This document shows, one piece after another, positions 11,532 through 25,115 of a stretch of 57,390 nucleotides of DNA. The notes beneath the pieces are model-generated. The model saw only the letters and a list, made by a program, of their open reading frames with translations. It was not told the DNA's origin and searched no databases. Source of the DNA: Saccoglossus kowalevskii (lineage: Eukaryota > Hemichordata > Enteropneusta > Harrimaniidae); the NCBI RefSeq assembly GCF_000003605.2, contig NW_003139324.1:131644-189033 (forward strand), written 5' to 3'. Each line of letters starts with the position of its first letter. Position 1 is the stretch's first letter. A program made the position numbers and the translations under genes.

Positions 11532-12680
11532 AAGAGCATCGGATCGGGTATTCAAACTAAAAAAGAAAAACGTTAAAAAAAACTACTAAAATGACCGAAC
11601 TTAAATGATTTTAATCAGCTCTAACTACTCCCTCGTTACTTCAAAAAACTGAATTAAATTAAGTAAATATATACCTCATTCTAGCAACTAATTTTGAAGA
11701 CAATAGCGTAACAGCCGTAAAATTGGTACTTCGCATTCACACAATATTGATACCAGCATTATTTCTTGTCTTTTATGGATCAGAAGTGTACTACTTTTGA
11801 TGATATACAAACATGAATTATCAAAATAAATTATTTTCACTGTAGTAGAGATTATTTGAAACGCAACAGTTGTCTATGAAACTACATTCTTTCAAAGCAT
11901 TAATATAACATGTAGCAAACAAAAGCAAACAGCTAATTTTATATATATTCTCCGAGAATACAAAAACCTTAAAGGTATCCTACTAATTGCCTCCACACAT
12001 TAAGGTGGTGTTACATGTAAATATAATTTTGTTACATTTCCGTACGTCCAATACGGGTCAAACTAACAGAAATCCTAATTAACGAATAACATTGATAAAT
12101 TGAACAAGAAATTTAATACACACTTCCCAAATTGGTTAAGGGTGAAAATCGCAAAGCACTGGTGCAATGCGATAGACACAACAACCAACTTTTAACTACT
12201 AAAATACAACTATCTGCAATATCCATAGTAACATCGACCTCCAACATTTCTAAGAAGTTTTATTCTTGCGAGGTATATCGTGCTCACCAAACCTACAATT
12301 TGGTAGAGGTGAACATAAAAATATTACAACTCCATGGAAATTAATCAATCCAAAAGAGCATCAAGGCCCTGGCGAGATTAGTAATCCCCACACCTCTTAG
12401 GATCATTGTGCATCGCTAAGGGACAAGACGAACCTTCCCAAATCTCCCAGAATACTCTATCTATCTGCTCTCTAAGTTTCTCCTCTATCCGTGCATCATA
12501 CCATACAACTAAGTCAATAGACTTGACCGACACAAGTCATCGCTGGTAACATCATCTTCAATACTGAACCATGCGTCCATTGCATACATCGGATATGAGC
12601 AATAAAAATATAGGATTGCTATTAATATCTGTACCAGTACCATAAATGATTCTGGGTCAGAAATAGCAGGCATTTCACAT
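11532..12680. other. no gene seen
   Basis: AT-rich sequence without a convincing ORF. The 12132-12344 plus-strand ORF has no motif or splice support. Confidence 0.4.
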
Positions 12681-12685
12681 GCACT

Positions 12686-12960
12686 TTAAGGACCATCAGC
12701 CTCAATACGACTATACAACAATACAGTACTCCTCTTTGTAATCACAAAACTAAACTCACAATGTCGGGCAAATGCCATGAGACCGATGTACACATGGCTC
12801 ACAATGACTGAGCCACATTTACAACTAGCTACACATATTGTACAAATGTACCTCAAGGGCTTCCTCAAACCAACATCTTTGTTAGAAAATGAGGTTGCCA
12901 CTGGTGATTGAACCTGTAGGCATGAACAAGGGGAGCCACATATGACTTCCAATCGCTCTT
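12686..12960 (-). pseudogene. possible Ty3-type integrase scrap
   Basis: At about 12952-12895 the minus strand reads SDWKSYVAPLVHAYRFNHQW, reminiscent of the integrase stretch WxxYVxPLVHAYN of Ty3/gypsy-like elements. The rest of the region is frameshifted and no other integrase or reverse transcriptase motif is clear. A short match only; low confidence. Confidence 0.3.
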
Positions 12961-13421
12961 CTTAGTTTCAAGCCCATATGAACAATATCTTCATGTACTT
13001 CTTTTATCGCCATCATTAATCATGAGGTAGCAATCTCATTCTGAATTTTGCGATGGCAAAACAAAAACTTGGAAAGTTTGGATATGACGTCCGTAATTTT
13101 TTTTCATTACTGGCATTACTGGTTTCCATCGTCAAAAATCAACAATAGAATTTAAAATTTTCGTTGCCGCTTGCTACCTTTCTCTTTTGCATAGTAGCGC
13201 TGATTTCACAAGCGTCCAATGCATGGTCACTGCACAACTCGTCGCCATCTTGTCCTTGGTAACAATCTTGTAAATTACACCCATAGTTCTCGGACCAAAA
13301 ATCTATACTTGAATATCAATTCAGGCATGCTAGAATTTATCTCATTTAAACTTGGTATTGACATCCTCAAAGTGTTCTTTCCTTGTATACTTATATCCAA
13401 AACTGTTGTAGTAAAACTTAC

Positions 13422-13546
13422 TTGTTCTATTTCTTCTCCAGTATCATGATGGCGTTGATCATCAATGTTTATTTTTGCATTAACATTAACATCATCTATG
13501 TCAACATCATAATGGTAATCTTCATCAGTGTTCAGTCGGTTGTATT
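13422..13546 (-). CDS. isolated Asp-rich exon with consensus donor
   Basis: On the minus strand an acceptor-like tatcttaag precedes 125 bases with one open frame (YNRLNTDEDYHYDVDIDD, then INIDDQRHHDTGEEIEQ), ended by a perfect donor GAACAA|gtaagt. The segment is acidic and probably disordered. Gene membership is unknown; it may join the 13895-14049 exon or the repeat-derived gene at 18.6-20.4 kb. Confidence 0.4.
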
Positions 13547-13894
13547 CTTAAGATAAATGTCAACTATTTTATTGTATCAGTAATAATAAAAAAAATGCAT
13601 GTTAAATATTGAAACAAATTTACTGTGAATGCAACAAGTCTAAACACATTGAACAAAATACTATTTCAGGTACAGACATGATCACATACAGGTGCATTTT
13701 TTTGTGATATTTTATATTTGTATATCATATTCACAGTAATTGTTACTTTACATGGCTTCAAGTAGCAAGAGGGTTATTAGACACTGTGTAATATGAACAT
13801 TGTGCATATCGTTCACAGTTTTGGCGTTTTAGTGTTAAATATCACTTAAAAAATACCTGCATATGCAGTCTCAAGACATAAATAAAAACATAAC

Positions 13895-14049
13895 TTAGAA
13901 TATGGTTGCTTCATTCTTATCTTGAATGTTGATCCCCGAATATACTTTACAACACTTTGATCTCTGTACATATTTTGCTTTTTTGGACAATAATCTGTTT
14001 TGCTCCAATTGCTCAGCAGCAGCCAATTTCAATAGTTCATCAGCGGTTG
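13895..14049 (-). CDS. isolated terminal-type exon, Leu/Lys/Ala-rich helix
   Basis: An excellent acceptor (ttaattttctttttgcag) is followed by an open frame of about 50 codons to a TAA at 13895. It contains a helix-like segment (TADELLKLAAAEQLEQNRLL, then KKAKYVQR). It is in the same orientation as the 13422-13546 exon and the 18.6-20.4 kb exons. The family is not recognised. Confidence 0.4.
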
Positions 14050-14109
14050 CTGCAAAAAGAAAATTAATTAAAGGCAACACATTAAAAACAAGTTTAAGTT
14101 CATACTGAA

Positions 14110-16170
14110 ATGAATCAATCTGTGAATATTTATCAATGTTATGTTGTATTGTTAGTTATGTTGGCATTTGAATCTGATCTACAAAACAAAGTAACATGCA
14201 TAACATAACTGGTTCTGAATTGACAGAATGTATGATTTGGGAGAATTTTGGCAATAAAATGGTTCTGCAAGTTTTGAATGCATGAATCCATGTGCATATG
14301 TGATCTTATACAGAACAGGCTGATAGCACAAAACCATTGAATGGTTTTCTGGAATCTTTGGTTTTTGGCGTAAATTTAACTGATGAATTGGCGGAAGGAT
14401 ATCACAATTTAAAGCTTAGCTGTAGTTTTCAAAGTTATGCTCGTAGTGGCAAAATCGCCCTTTTGAAAATCAAAATCCTATTTTCAATTTCGGACGTTTT
14501 ATTTCATTGACACGCTAAGGTATTCTGTGTGAAGTGCTAGATTTCATTTTATATAAAAAAAAATTAATTAATGACACAAACATAGTTCATAAAATGTGCA
14601 ACAAACTTTTCTAAATCATTTTTCATTTATCATCTAACAAAACATGCTGAAAACAGCTTAGATTACATTTTTTACCTTTACAACTAACAACATAATGTTT
14701 CCAGCTCTACAAATGTAGCAGAATGCAATTTTCATTCTTTAGATAATGAACTTTTCATCGGTATATGAATTCCATCTTGATTCTCCAGCATATATAATTA
14801 TGGGTAAAGTAAAACACCATTAGACGCTGGTGTGAACAATTAAGACAAATATTTCATCCATAACATCAAAGGAAAATTATATATAGATATTAGTTATCAT
14901 GGCAACAGACCTGACAATATTTATTATTTTTTACATTTTTCTACCAATTGCTCAATTCTTTGTATATATTTTACAATTTATTAATGACAACAGCATATAC
15001 AAGTTCTATATATCTTGTTGACTGCAAAAAGAAAAGAAAAAGTGTTATTCTGTTTTCAATGACCAAAAAAACAAGATACAGTAAAGATGTAAATTGCAAT
15101 GTTATAGGCTCAGTTTGTCTTATAGATATATGTGTGAAGTTTAAACTTGATTGGTCCATCCAGGCATGTAAGAGATAAGGCTCGTGAACATGGACACTAG
15201 TCAGCCATTTTAAACTTTATCAAACAAATTAGGTGCATCAATGCCCGATTATCTATGTACCAAATTTAAATCGTTCACACACGACTGAGATCCTGTTCAG
15301 GAATGATGACAATGTGTGACACAGACATACATAAGTACATCACCCTCAACCAGTTTTGTACCCCCCCCCCCAAAAAAAAAAAAACAAACAAACAAACGTG
15401 TTTTCAATGAAACAGTATGAGGGTGCTATAACGATATGAGCATTGCACATCAAATTTGCTAAAGACCATCTATGCTGTAATAACAAAAACAAAAGACAGA
15501 CTAAAACTATTTTCATTCAATTTGATCAATTAGAAATTTGATCACTGCAAAATAAATAAATTATTGACATCCACATCAAAACCAGATTAAAATAATATTA
15601 TTTTATCAAATTGTTATGGTAATTGTGTATAATCAAGTATTCTATAATTTATCTCAAATTAAAACACGATTTTTTTAAATATGTATTCAATTTCAATTTT
15701 ATGTTGCCAACCACAACAATCTACAAAAGTGCAAGCTGTACAATACACCTGGTTTTAACCAAATTTACCTAGCAATATAATCCTTCCTGCAGGTTAGCTC
15801 CAGATCTTGACTACTGAACATCGGGTTCTAAACTAAAAGTAGAATGTTTCTGGAAAAAAATCTATTGTATAAAAACTTGATCAATGCTGAAAATTATGTT
15901 TTACACTGCTTAATGTAATAATGTAATAATAATACTTATTCAACACTAAAACAAACTACAGTGGTTGTATGAAAAAATAAAATAAAGTACAGTACAGTAA
16001 AGTTAACAAACTAAACAGAATGATAATTAATATTACACACAAACAAACACAATAATCATAGAATCACAATCTACAGTACAATACACTAACTACTATTGCT
16101 AAGTGAAAAATCACATTAATATCATAACTATGGTGGAAAGAATAGTTTTAATTTTGGTGGAGCTGCTCAT
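14110..16170. other. no gene seen; AT-rich spacer
   Basis: Long AT-rich stretch with a poly-C/poly-A/CAAA run at 15361-15399. The 14948-15178 ORF and its antisense partner lack motifs and are probably chance. LTRs of the Copia remnant to the right are not evident by eye. Confidence 0.4.
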
Positions 16171-16189
16171 ACATGTATCTCATATTTAC

Positions 16190-18500
16190 CGGCGATGGAG
16201 CAAGTTCCAGTGTGGCGGCTAGTGATCTTGACAAGAAAAAAAAAACAAGCCTTGACAGTTACATTGTCGTTGACTGGCCAAGCACGAGCAAGGGCTTTAG
16301 AAATAAATGTTACAGATCTAAATGTGGACGAAGGTATGAACACGATGCTTACTGCACTTGATTCTTTGTTTAAGAAAGATATCGATGACCTGTCTTACGA
16401 AGCATATTCAATTTTTTTATGCGTATCAGAAGCCCGCGGAAACGTCAATGGCCTACTTTAATATAGAATTTGAACGGCGGTATACACAGTGTACAAAGTA
16501 TGATATGACTCCAAACTACTTAATGCAATCTGTCTTTCATTGGCACTATTAACTGCAGCATCTGACTTTTTCGCCAATGAAGTCGGCATTGAAAAAGATT
16601 TTCGGTGACAGTCACGTGTCTAATGGAGTCGATTCATCTTCATTGACGAGGCCAGGAATACCGACAAAACAAGAATCTGCCTTCTACACAGACAGAAGTA
16701 ATCCAAATACTAGTTTTAGGCGTGGAATTTCACAGGCCAGAGCCACGCAAAAATATAAAAAAAATACCGGAAACCCTATTGATAAATATGGTAGGTCTGT
16801 TTTTCATTGGGCAAAAGATTGTCAACATCTTTCTGATCCAGAAGTTTTCAAAGTGATTGAACATGATCAAGCAAAACTATAAAGTGCGAGAACTTTAACA
16901 TAGAGCCAAAGACTACAACGGGATATAGCTCATGGAGTAATGGTATTCTGGAACGGCACAATTACACTCTTAACAGAAATCTTAAGAAAGGTTAAGAAGG
17001 AAAACAATATTGACTGGTATACAGCATTAAGTTGGTCGCTGATGGCCAAAAGTAAGTCTTTGTAATAATGATGGCCATAGCGCTTATAAACTTGCTTATG
17101 GGAGGATTCTCAACCTACCATCGATCTTGATAGACAAACCTTCTGCTTTGGAAGGTACCACGACAAGTCAAGTAGTTGATAACCACATAACCTCCTTATA
17201 TGCAGTATGACACTCTTTTACAGAGGTTGAATGCTCAAATTGGATATGCAGAGCATTGCAAAAATAGATTCGGCCTACTCTAGAAACATGTAAGACAGGG
17301 GAAAGGTTTATTACAAGCGACCAAATATTCCAGAGTGGAAATGACCCGCGATTGTCATAGGACAAGATGGAAAAGTAGTTTTTGTACGGCATGGAGAGGC
17401 AATAATTCGTGTTCATCAGTGTAGACTTCAGAAAGCACTTACATCAGAAGATAATTCAGATATGCATACAGAAACAACGAATAACCAAGTTGAAACTGAA
17501 CATGTTGGAAATGAGTCTGAACCAGAATCGAACACAGATAATGCAGAGGTTATGGCACCACATTTGACAGACGGCCCGGCCCGACAGTAAATTAAGGGAA
17601 CATTATTACATATAAACATAGTGAAACTGGCTCTGAACGTCATGCTGTAGTACTGAGAAGAGCAGGAAAATCATCAGGCAAATGTAAAAACTGGTATAAC
17701 TTGGAGCCACGTGAATTAAGTGGTATCAAACAATCTGTCGATTTGAGTACAGTTAATGATTTGCAAATTGCTAAAGATCCTTCTGAGCTTCCAGAAAATC
17801 ATGCTGAAAATGTCATGATTCTGGACGATGTTTCTATGAGAGATGCAAAGCTAGCAGAACTCCATAGCTGGAAACCAAATTAAACAGAGACATTTTTGTT
17901 AGGTCACCTGAAGAGGCTAAATGTCCAGGAAAGATATGGCTACTTCGGAAGTTTGTGTACGAACTTTGAGACGCTTCATTGCAGTGATATAACAAAGTTA
18001 AATCAGTTATGATCATATCTGGGGCAAGAATTTCTATATTTTGTATTGGGAAGGTTAAGCATATACTGAAAGCAAACAAAGTTATTCGGAGACTAAGTTT
18101 CAACATATGGAAGGTGGAGACTTACCATTGGTCATATTCAGTGATGCCTCATTAGGCAACCTTCCAGATGGAGGGAGTCATGGTGGATACCTAATATTTC
18201 TCGTTGGAGAAACTGGTAAATTTTCTCTCTATATGTTGGAATTCCAGAAAATTATTTCGTGTGGTTCACAGTACATTGGCTGGAGAAACTTTGGCTATGG
18301 CGGACGGTATTGATGCGGGCATGTTATTGCAACTTTGTTTGCAGAACTTACCAATAATGCGCCAGAGTCCAATACGTTACAATCATATGCGTGACAGACT
18401 GTAAGTCTCTACACGATGCAGTCAAATCTACCAAATTGATAAAAAAAAGAATTGAAATAAGCGGGATTAAGGAGCTGATTGAAAACAAGTGAATTAAAGC
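16190..18500 (+). mobile_element. Copia-type LTR retrotransposon remnant (gag-INT-RNase H), degenerate
   Basis: Domain pieces occur in Copia order on the plus strand. The gag part is at 16195-16880 (TVTLSLTGQARARALEI, MKSALKKIFGD, and a nucleocapsid scrap FHWAKDCQH whose first two knuckle cysteines are missing). An integrase tail follows at about 17070-17200 (AYGRILNLPSILIDKPSALE), then linker sequence (AGKSSGKCKNWYNLEP; SVDLSTVNDL) at 17640-17880. The RNase H part is at 18107-18400 (FSDASLGNLPDGGS, then STLAGETLAMADGIDAG). The reverse transcriptase is almost wholly deleted between about 17884 and 18100, and many stops and frame changes are present. It lies in opposite orientation between exons of a minus-strand repeat-derived gene. 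No LTRs were identified. Non-functional. Confidence 0.75.
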
Positions 18501-18586
18501 TTGTTATCACAGATAATCTGTCAAGTATCAGTTCAGATAACTTCAAGAGCATACATTGAAAAAATATTATGTGATTCAAATATTAC

Positions 18587-20450
18587 CATAGCCCTTTTCA
18601 AAATACGTATTCCTCTATCTCGATCGGGAACATTGCACATGTCACACATAGATTTCAATAGGAGATCTAATTCCAGAACAAATTTACCATAGTTCCTCAC
18701 ACAGTCTGTGGCTTCAGCAATAATGTACACAGAGAATTGCCATTTCCTGAAATATATATGAATTAACAATCATGATCAAAAGAAGAGTAAAAGGAACATA
18801 AACAAACGTGTCACCTTAAAACAAAATTAACATACAATGTATGTAAAATAAAATATATAAGTTTATATTGTAATTATGTGTATTGCAGGTTTTTACTACA
18901 TGTTAACATATATATGACTCACTTCAACAATTAAATGAGGATAATGAAGGGAAACGTACCTTCAACAGCTTCTTCATGGTTTTGTACATTTTCTGCTTTA
19001 CGCCTTACAAACTCATCAACGATTTTGATAAATGTTGTATTCATCCTCTCACGACGATCTACTGTAGAAACAAGATTTGGTGGAGGTATAATCTTTGTTG
19101 GGATGGCATTAACATCTTCCATTCCTCAAACAAACTTCCTAAGCTGCACAATGGCTGCAGATACAAAGGCATCGTACATTAAAACATGATTTTCTAAGCG
19201 TCCATCATGAACATTGATTTTGTTGTGGCAATTATCTCCAAGTCGTATTTTCCACAGCAGCAACAACCGTCTATCAGTTCACTATTGAAATGACCACTAA
19301 TTTCTTCAATGATAAATGTACTGTGTATGTAACTTGAAAAAATCCCAACGTTATGAAGAATGTGCAATATCTGAATGAAAAACAATTATTTCATTAATCA
19401 CTGATTTGGAAATTTGCAACAATAACTATTACGAGACAGTGCGACAAAAGTGAAACATTCTGTATATGCTCTACAAGAAGCACATATACCCCGAAACATT
19501 ATGGTATATTATGTTATGTTATTTATATTAAAATCCGTAGAAATTGGCTGAAGACAATCCTAATCTGAATCTAAAGTATGGGGTCACAGGTCATTTGATC
19601 GTCCGGCAATGGATAGAGAGAGTCATTAGAAATGAGGGGGCAATTGAACAAACATTATGAATCATGTATCATGTGTAAACATTAGTGAAAAGAGTTTCTT
19701 TTGTAACCCCGCCCTTAACTTTAACACTACCCTCCTTTCCATCACTTCTCAATTGACTGTGCCTCTTCAAAGGTCATGCCTATAGTTATCTAGAGAGGCG
19801 AATACAATTGGTTTGAAGTGCTGAAAAGACGGGAAATGTTAAAGTTTGGGGTATGGGCAAACTAATTCACCTATTGACGTTTAAATAAATGTGGTTTGGG
19901 TCTACTTGAAACTAGTAATGTTACATACCTTCTGGTCTGTAAGATGGTCTTGTAATGCCATAGTTATTACACGCTGCACCCTGCTCGACTCAATATGCAT
20001 CAATATTACGTACAACATGCCCAATCTTGGAATCTGTGTCTTTATGTTTTCAAGTAATTTTCCCTATTCGAGGTGGTAACAGACACGATACTGTTAGCTG
20101 AATAAGATCCGGAAATTTGACAATTGCTTCACTGATGACTTCATTCCATGAATATGACTTCATGATATTTTAGTCTTTCTTTATTGATTACCTAATGAAA
20201 TCGTGTTGCCAATTGCTCATACTAGATGCAGTAATATTAATTCTCTCAGATAAAATATCAATGATATGAGTTGCTACACACGGAATGCTCATTGCAGACC
20301 TATCAAACGATTCATCCAGTTTTGTATTCAAGGTTGAATGAAAGCTTGGCTTGGTTTAGGATTAGAACATAAATGTCTTAGCTTGAGCAACACAACATCA
20401 TACACTCGTTGTTTTGAATTTGACTTGTCATTTCTAGTAGAACTTGAACT
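18587..20450 (-). pseudogene. multi-exon repeat-derived gene on minus strand, mostly intact splice sites, broken frames
   Basis: Four exon-like blocks run 5' to 3' on the minus strand: about 20450-20192 (LKLRHLCSNPKPSQAFIQ, SAMSIPCVATHIIDIL; donor gtaatc); about 20165-19929 (SWNEVISEAIVKFPDLIQL, IPRLGMLYVILMHIESS, VQRVITMALQDHLTDQK; donor gtatgt); 19370-18960 (acceptor tttttcattcag, GHFNSELIDGC, ENHVLMYDAFVSAAIVQL, RRKAENVQNHEEAVE; donor gtacgt); 18746-18587 (acceptor tatatttcag, AEATDCVRNYGKFVLEL; donor gtaata). Frame changes and a TGA after QLRKFV break the blocks. From memory this matches a multicopy uncharacterised family of marine invertebrate genomes (SWNEV...RLGMxYxILMxxxSxxQR). Function unknown. 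Confidence 0.5.
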
Positions 20451-23400
20451 TTGTAGTTTGCACTGTCTTTAGTCTTTTAGGTGGGTATGGTCAGCTATAC
20501 GTTTTTCAATATGGTCAGCTACATGCACTTTTATCATTTTCCGGACTTTCTTTCGGTCTCTCTAGTGATACCTACAAAGCATTTGTACTAGTAGGAAAGA
20601 TTTGACGTGGCTAAATACACCTATATGTAGACTGAACTGTCATAAGAGACATCACCTTTGAAATTGTTGTTGGCATACTATTACTAGGAGTATCTGGCTT
20701 GAATTCAAGTTTTCTCTCTGTGTTGGTTTGGTCGATACAGCAACGTGGTGTTGACCGGGTCTTATACAACTATCTGCCTGTTTAGTTGTGACTCTTCAGA
20801 CATGTGCACCTAGGCCGAGTAGTCGGCTGCGGTTCTTGTCATTTTTCACGTAACTCAATGACTATTTGGTTTCATGACAATTGGCGCTGCTCACAATTCC
20901 TGTAAATGACCCCTCTATCACTCCCACTTTAGCATATTTGTGGGCATGACGAGCATAGTTTGAACTGTCCTTCATTGAGGTTTTTTGATCATATGCAAAT
21001 CTTACACACACAAAATGCCTCTAAACGTATCTGTTTCATCCGCACGCTCTTTGTCATAGAAGTAGCAATCTTTGATGTGTCTATGTGACTTCCAACGCCC
21101 GACTTCCGGCCAAAATGGTGGACCCTAACCGCCCTCAGAGTTGAAATTGAGGCAGGAGACCAGAATAGAATTTCATGAGACGAGAGTATAAGAAATGTGC
21201 AGATACGTCGACCTTTGTCAAATTCCTACTTTATCACGAGCCAAAATTCATCAAATAACAGTGTTTGCAAAAATACAATTAAACACAGCGTCCAAAACAT
21301 TATATATACAATATTCTCACATATTTGAAGGCCTGAATGAATCCTGTAAAAACTTTTGCCATTCGTAATTTGAAAGAAAACTATGCCTCAATTTTCGATT
21401 AGAAAGTGCTATAAAACGAATGTATTATCGGACTTTGACTGTACGCCAACCATACCTGGCGTTTGTACTAGCCAGTCACGTTTAACTGATTGTCTTGGTA
21501 TAAATAAACTTGTACACGTGTTTCTGACTTTGATAAATCAACCGCCGAAAGAGGGCACTGTTGCTCATGTTGATGACATCGTGGAATGACACACCAATGT
21601 AACCAAACGGAATATTGGAATAGCTTATTTTAGACACATTGAATACCTGCAGCATTTTAACACACTCTGTAACAATACAGAAAATATAATATAATCTTCA
21701 CATGGTTTGTTGTATTAGTATGTTGACTGGCTGATTGATCGTTGATTTCTGTCACAAAATATACTCGTTCGGGTATTTATTTGTTGTTTTTTGTTTAATA
21801 ACAAAACTTTGAGGTAATATTTAACTACATTCGACAACATACTTGTAATTTATCTGTAATCGATTTATTTCTATCTTCTATACTTTTGTTTATTGTAATG
21901 TTTTGTAGCCGCATAAATATTTTTTACTGCCACATACAAATGATTTGTTTAGTATAATGCCTGGAATCTATGGGTTTTTTTTAATATATGCTGGCTGTGT
22001 GTGAGGTCAGAACACATGGGCAGGATAGAGAAGCATGTGCGGTAGCATAACATGTTGTTCATCATTAAATTAATTTGCATATAAATTATGGAGGGAAATA
22101 ATAATTACACTTTTTTTCTCTATAAATTGAGAAATGTACAATGTTTACGTTGCATCTCATAGTTCAGTGGTGTCACGCCTTCATTGAATTTCCATAAACA
22201 TTCGTTGCTGTAAGTGATTATAGCTGAAATGTATGTGTTGTTGTTTTACAATACAGTTGACAAGGTATGTAAATTTAATTATAAAAACGCGTATGTATTT
22301 GTTGAATTAATGACGCAGCCATCAACATGACATTATGCATAGCGTGATATATATTAGGCAGTGCCTTGAATTCATGCAATACCATTATGTCGTCAATTTG
22401 CGTTTTAAATAGATTGATGCATGTTAGAATTGCTGTCTGAGTTTTCAATAATTTGTTTTTTTCTGTGTTGCAATGAAAACAGCAAAAAGGTCCATTTTTT
22501 GTTTGTTTTGAAAATAGTTTTATCGACACATCACAACTAGCATTGAAGTATGCATAATTTACTATACTAAACGTCTATTGAACAGGATGACGAATTGTAT
22601 TAATTGTATGAATTAATCAGCAGTCTGCCTTATAATACTGATGGTAGTATCAACCATGTCAGGAATTATTTACATTGTAATACTCAGAAACAATACATTT
22701 TAAGACCAATTAAATGCCTATTCTTAAATATAAATCATTTTATAATATTGTTAAGATTTATGCCAAGCACTTTGGAGATGACATTGATATTGGCATTTAT
22801 AGACAGGATATACGATCAATACGTCTCAACACATTTTTGTGAAATTGTCACGATACCTACTAACATTTATGCATAAAATATAGTGTTTTATGTGTCTATA
22901 GATAAGTGATGGATTAACGTAATTAAAAAATAACTGTTTACTTTCGATGGAAATAATATTTTTTCTAATAATAGACGACTGACTATAAGCAACTATATTA
23001 ATTAAAAACTGATGTTGATACTTTTACTGACAATACTTTACATTCATGCATTTGATGTAATTATGATAGAATAATAGAGTTCAAATCAGAAAGGAATGAC
23101 ATCCGAGAGCGATGAGATACAAATAACAACACTACAATATGAAGAACACAGTGTATTATAATTTGAACCTGTTATATACACAGCAAACGAGCTATTATTC
23201 ATCAGCAACAGTTTAACTGTTTTATTGTTGGAATCGATTTCCTTAGGACCAAGAATGATATCAGGTGATTGCGAAGCATTGAACATATCATGCCCTACCG
23301 ATGCCACCTATCTAGAACAAAATGCATTGAAACACTCAGAGAAAGTCTACCTGTGTGATTTGTCTTATTTTGTCGTTCAAGATATACGTTACAGATCCTT

Positions 23401-24140
23401 ACTGTTTAGATAAGACGATCTCTTAAAAATAACCTTGTTTCATTCAGTTTGGAAGAAAGGAGTCTACGACGTTTCGCAAATGCTTTAGCAAATCGAAATG
23501 TATACATCATACATACATACGCGAGATATTAATACAAAGATTGGGAAAATTGATGATGGCAATATTAAAGTCATCTCTCTTGTCGTTCAGTCTGACAGAA
23601 TACGAGGAACTTAAAATATGAGACAGAAAGTTAAGCTTGATTCTACGGTATCTTTTATTTCAAGGAGTATATCTTAGAAAGATAATCGATTGATTGATTG
23701 ATTATAAAGTACGTCATCGATAAACCTGAAGGTGAAATTAAATTGTCTTTTATTTATTAAGTTCTGCTGCATGTGAGTAAAAAAATTAATCGGATATCAG
23801 AGAATTAGTTTATATTGGAATGCCAATGCTTTGTTGAATAACATTGCCACCAAACTCCCCAAATATGTTTGACGATGTTATATGCTGTTCAAATTGTTTT
23901 TGCATCAGTTTTATAAGAAACAAAATAAGACTAGAGCTTTAACCCTCTGATACAATGTGGACCACTTTTGAAAAAAAAAGCTTGATTGATTGATTTCTTT
24001 CAAGCATAATTTTAATTAGTTATGTCTCAAAAGTCAACGATTTTTGATAGCAGAAAGAAGTTGTTTGGAATTTTCTATTGTAAATATCTCGCTCTGCAAC
24101 TATACCCCTTACACTGATCTATCTTTAAAATTCGGTCTCC
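20451..24140. other. no convincing gene
   Basis: The first 700 bp may contain further decayed minus-strand pieces of the repeat-derived gene, but no clean exon. The plus ORF at 21383-21589 (MPQFSIRKCYK, HVFLTLINQPPKEG) is isolated, without splice or motif support. The remainder to 24140 is AT-rich, with short ORFs only and a gattgattgattg run at 23688. Confidence 0.4.
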
Positions 24141-24146
24141 GTCCGT

Positions 24147-25115
24147 GTGTCCGTCCGGAGTCATATCTCAGAATCCCTTGGACCGATTCCGTTCATTCTT
24201 TGCATGTGCCTTGTACTTTATGTGGGACATATGCACATGCAGTGGTTTAGCGATTCGATTCAAAATAGCCGACTGGTAGCCATCTTGTTTTTTGAAAATG
24301 TTGTATTTTGGACATGCTTTGTCAGTTTTCATTCAAACTTGGTACATAGATTATACATGTTAGGATACATGTCCATGACGATTTATTTCACAATTGGATC
24401 AAAGATGGCCGACTGGAAGCCATCTTGTTGTTTTTTAAATGTCGTATTTTGGACATGCTTTGTCAGTTTTCATTCAAATTTAGTACATAGATCATACATG
24501 TTAGGATACATGTCCCCGACCGTTCGTGAGTTCCTATGTCTGTCCGTCCGTCCCTGCGTCAATCTGTCCAGAGTCATATTTCAGAATCCTGTGGACCGAT
24601 TCCGTTCATTCTTTGCATGTGCCTAGTACATTGTAGTGGGACAAATGCACATGCAGTGGCTTAGCGATTCGATTCAAAATGGCCGACTGGCAGCCATCTT
24701 GTTTTTTGAAAATGTTGTATTTTGGACATGCTTTGTCAGTTGTCATTCAAACTTGGTACATAGAATATACATGTTAGGATACATGTCCATGACGATTTAT
24801 TTCGCAATTGAATCAAAGATGGTAGACTGGCAGGCATCTTGTTTTGTTTTTTTATGTGGTATCTTGGACGTGCTCTGTCAGTTTTTATTCAAATTTGGCA
24901 CATACATGTACTTTATACATGTTAGTATGCATGTCCATGACAATTTGTTTCGAAATCTGGTCAAGGATGGCCGATTGACAGCCATCTGAATTTTTGGCCT
25001 TACTACTATATTTCCACAATTTATGTACCATTTTCATTCGTATTTGGCACATACATCATACATATCAGTGTGTTTCATAATCAGATCAAAGATGGCCGAA
25101 TAACGGCTGTTTTTA
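24147..25115. repeat. higher-order repeat array with 'ATGGCCGACTGG' core
   Basis: A core of roughly caaagatggccgactggcag plus catcttg recurs near 24265, 24405, 24677, 24817, 24965 and 25090. The intervals of about 125-150 bp are filled by shared text (ttttggacatgctttgtcag; tacatgttaggatacatgtc). A larger unit of about 415 bp repeats as well: the gagtcatatctcagaatcc segment at about 24156 recurs at about 24571 together with cgtccgtccg runs. The ORFs through this array are repeat artefacts. Confidence 0.8.

Noticed and set aside
24147-24989. Plus ORFs of 117-159 codons with repeated FWTCFVSFHSNLVH
   Set aside because: The peptide repeat follows the DNA repeat array; there are no start context, splice sites or recognisable domain.
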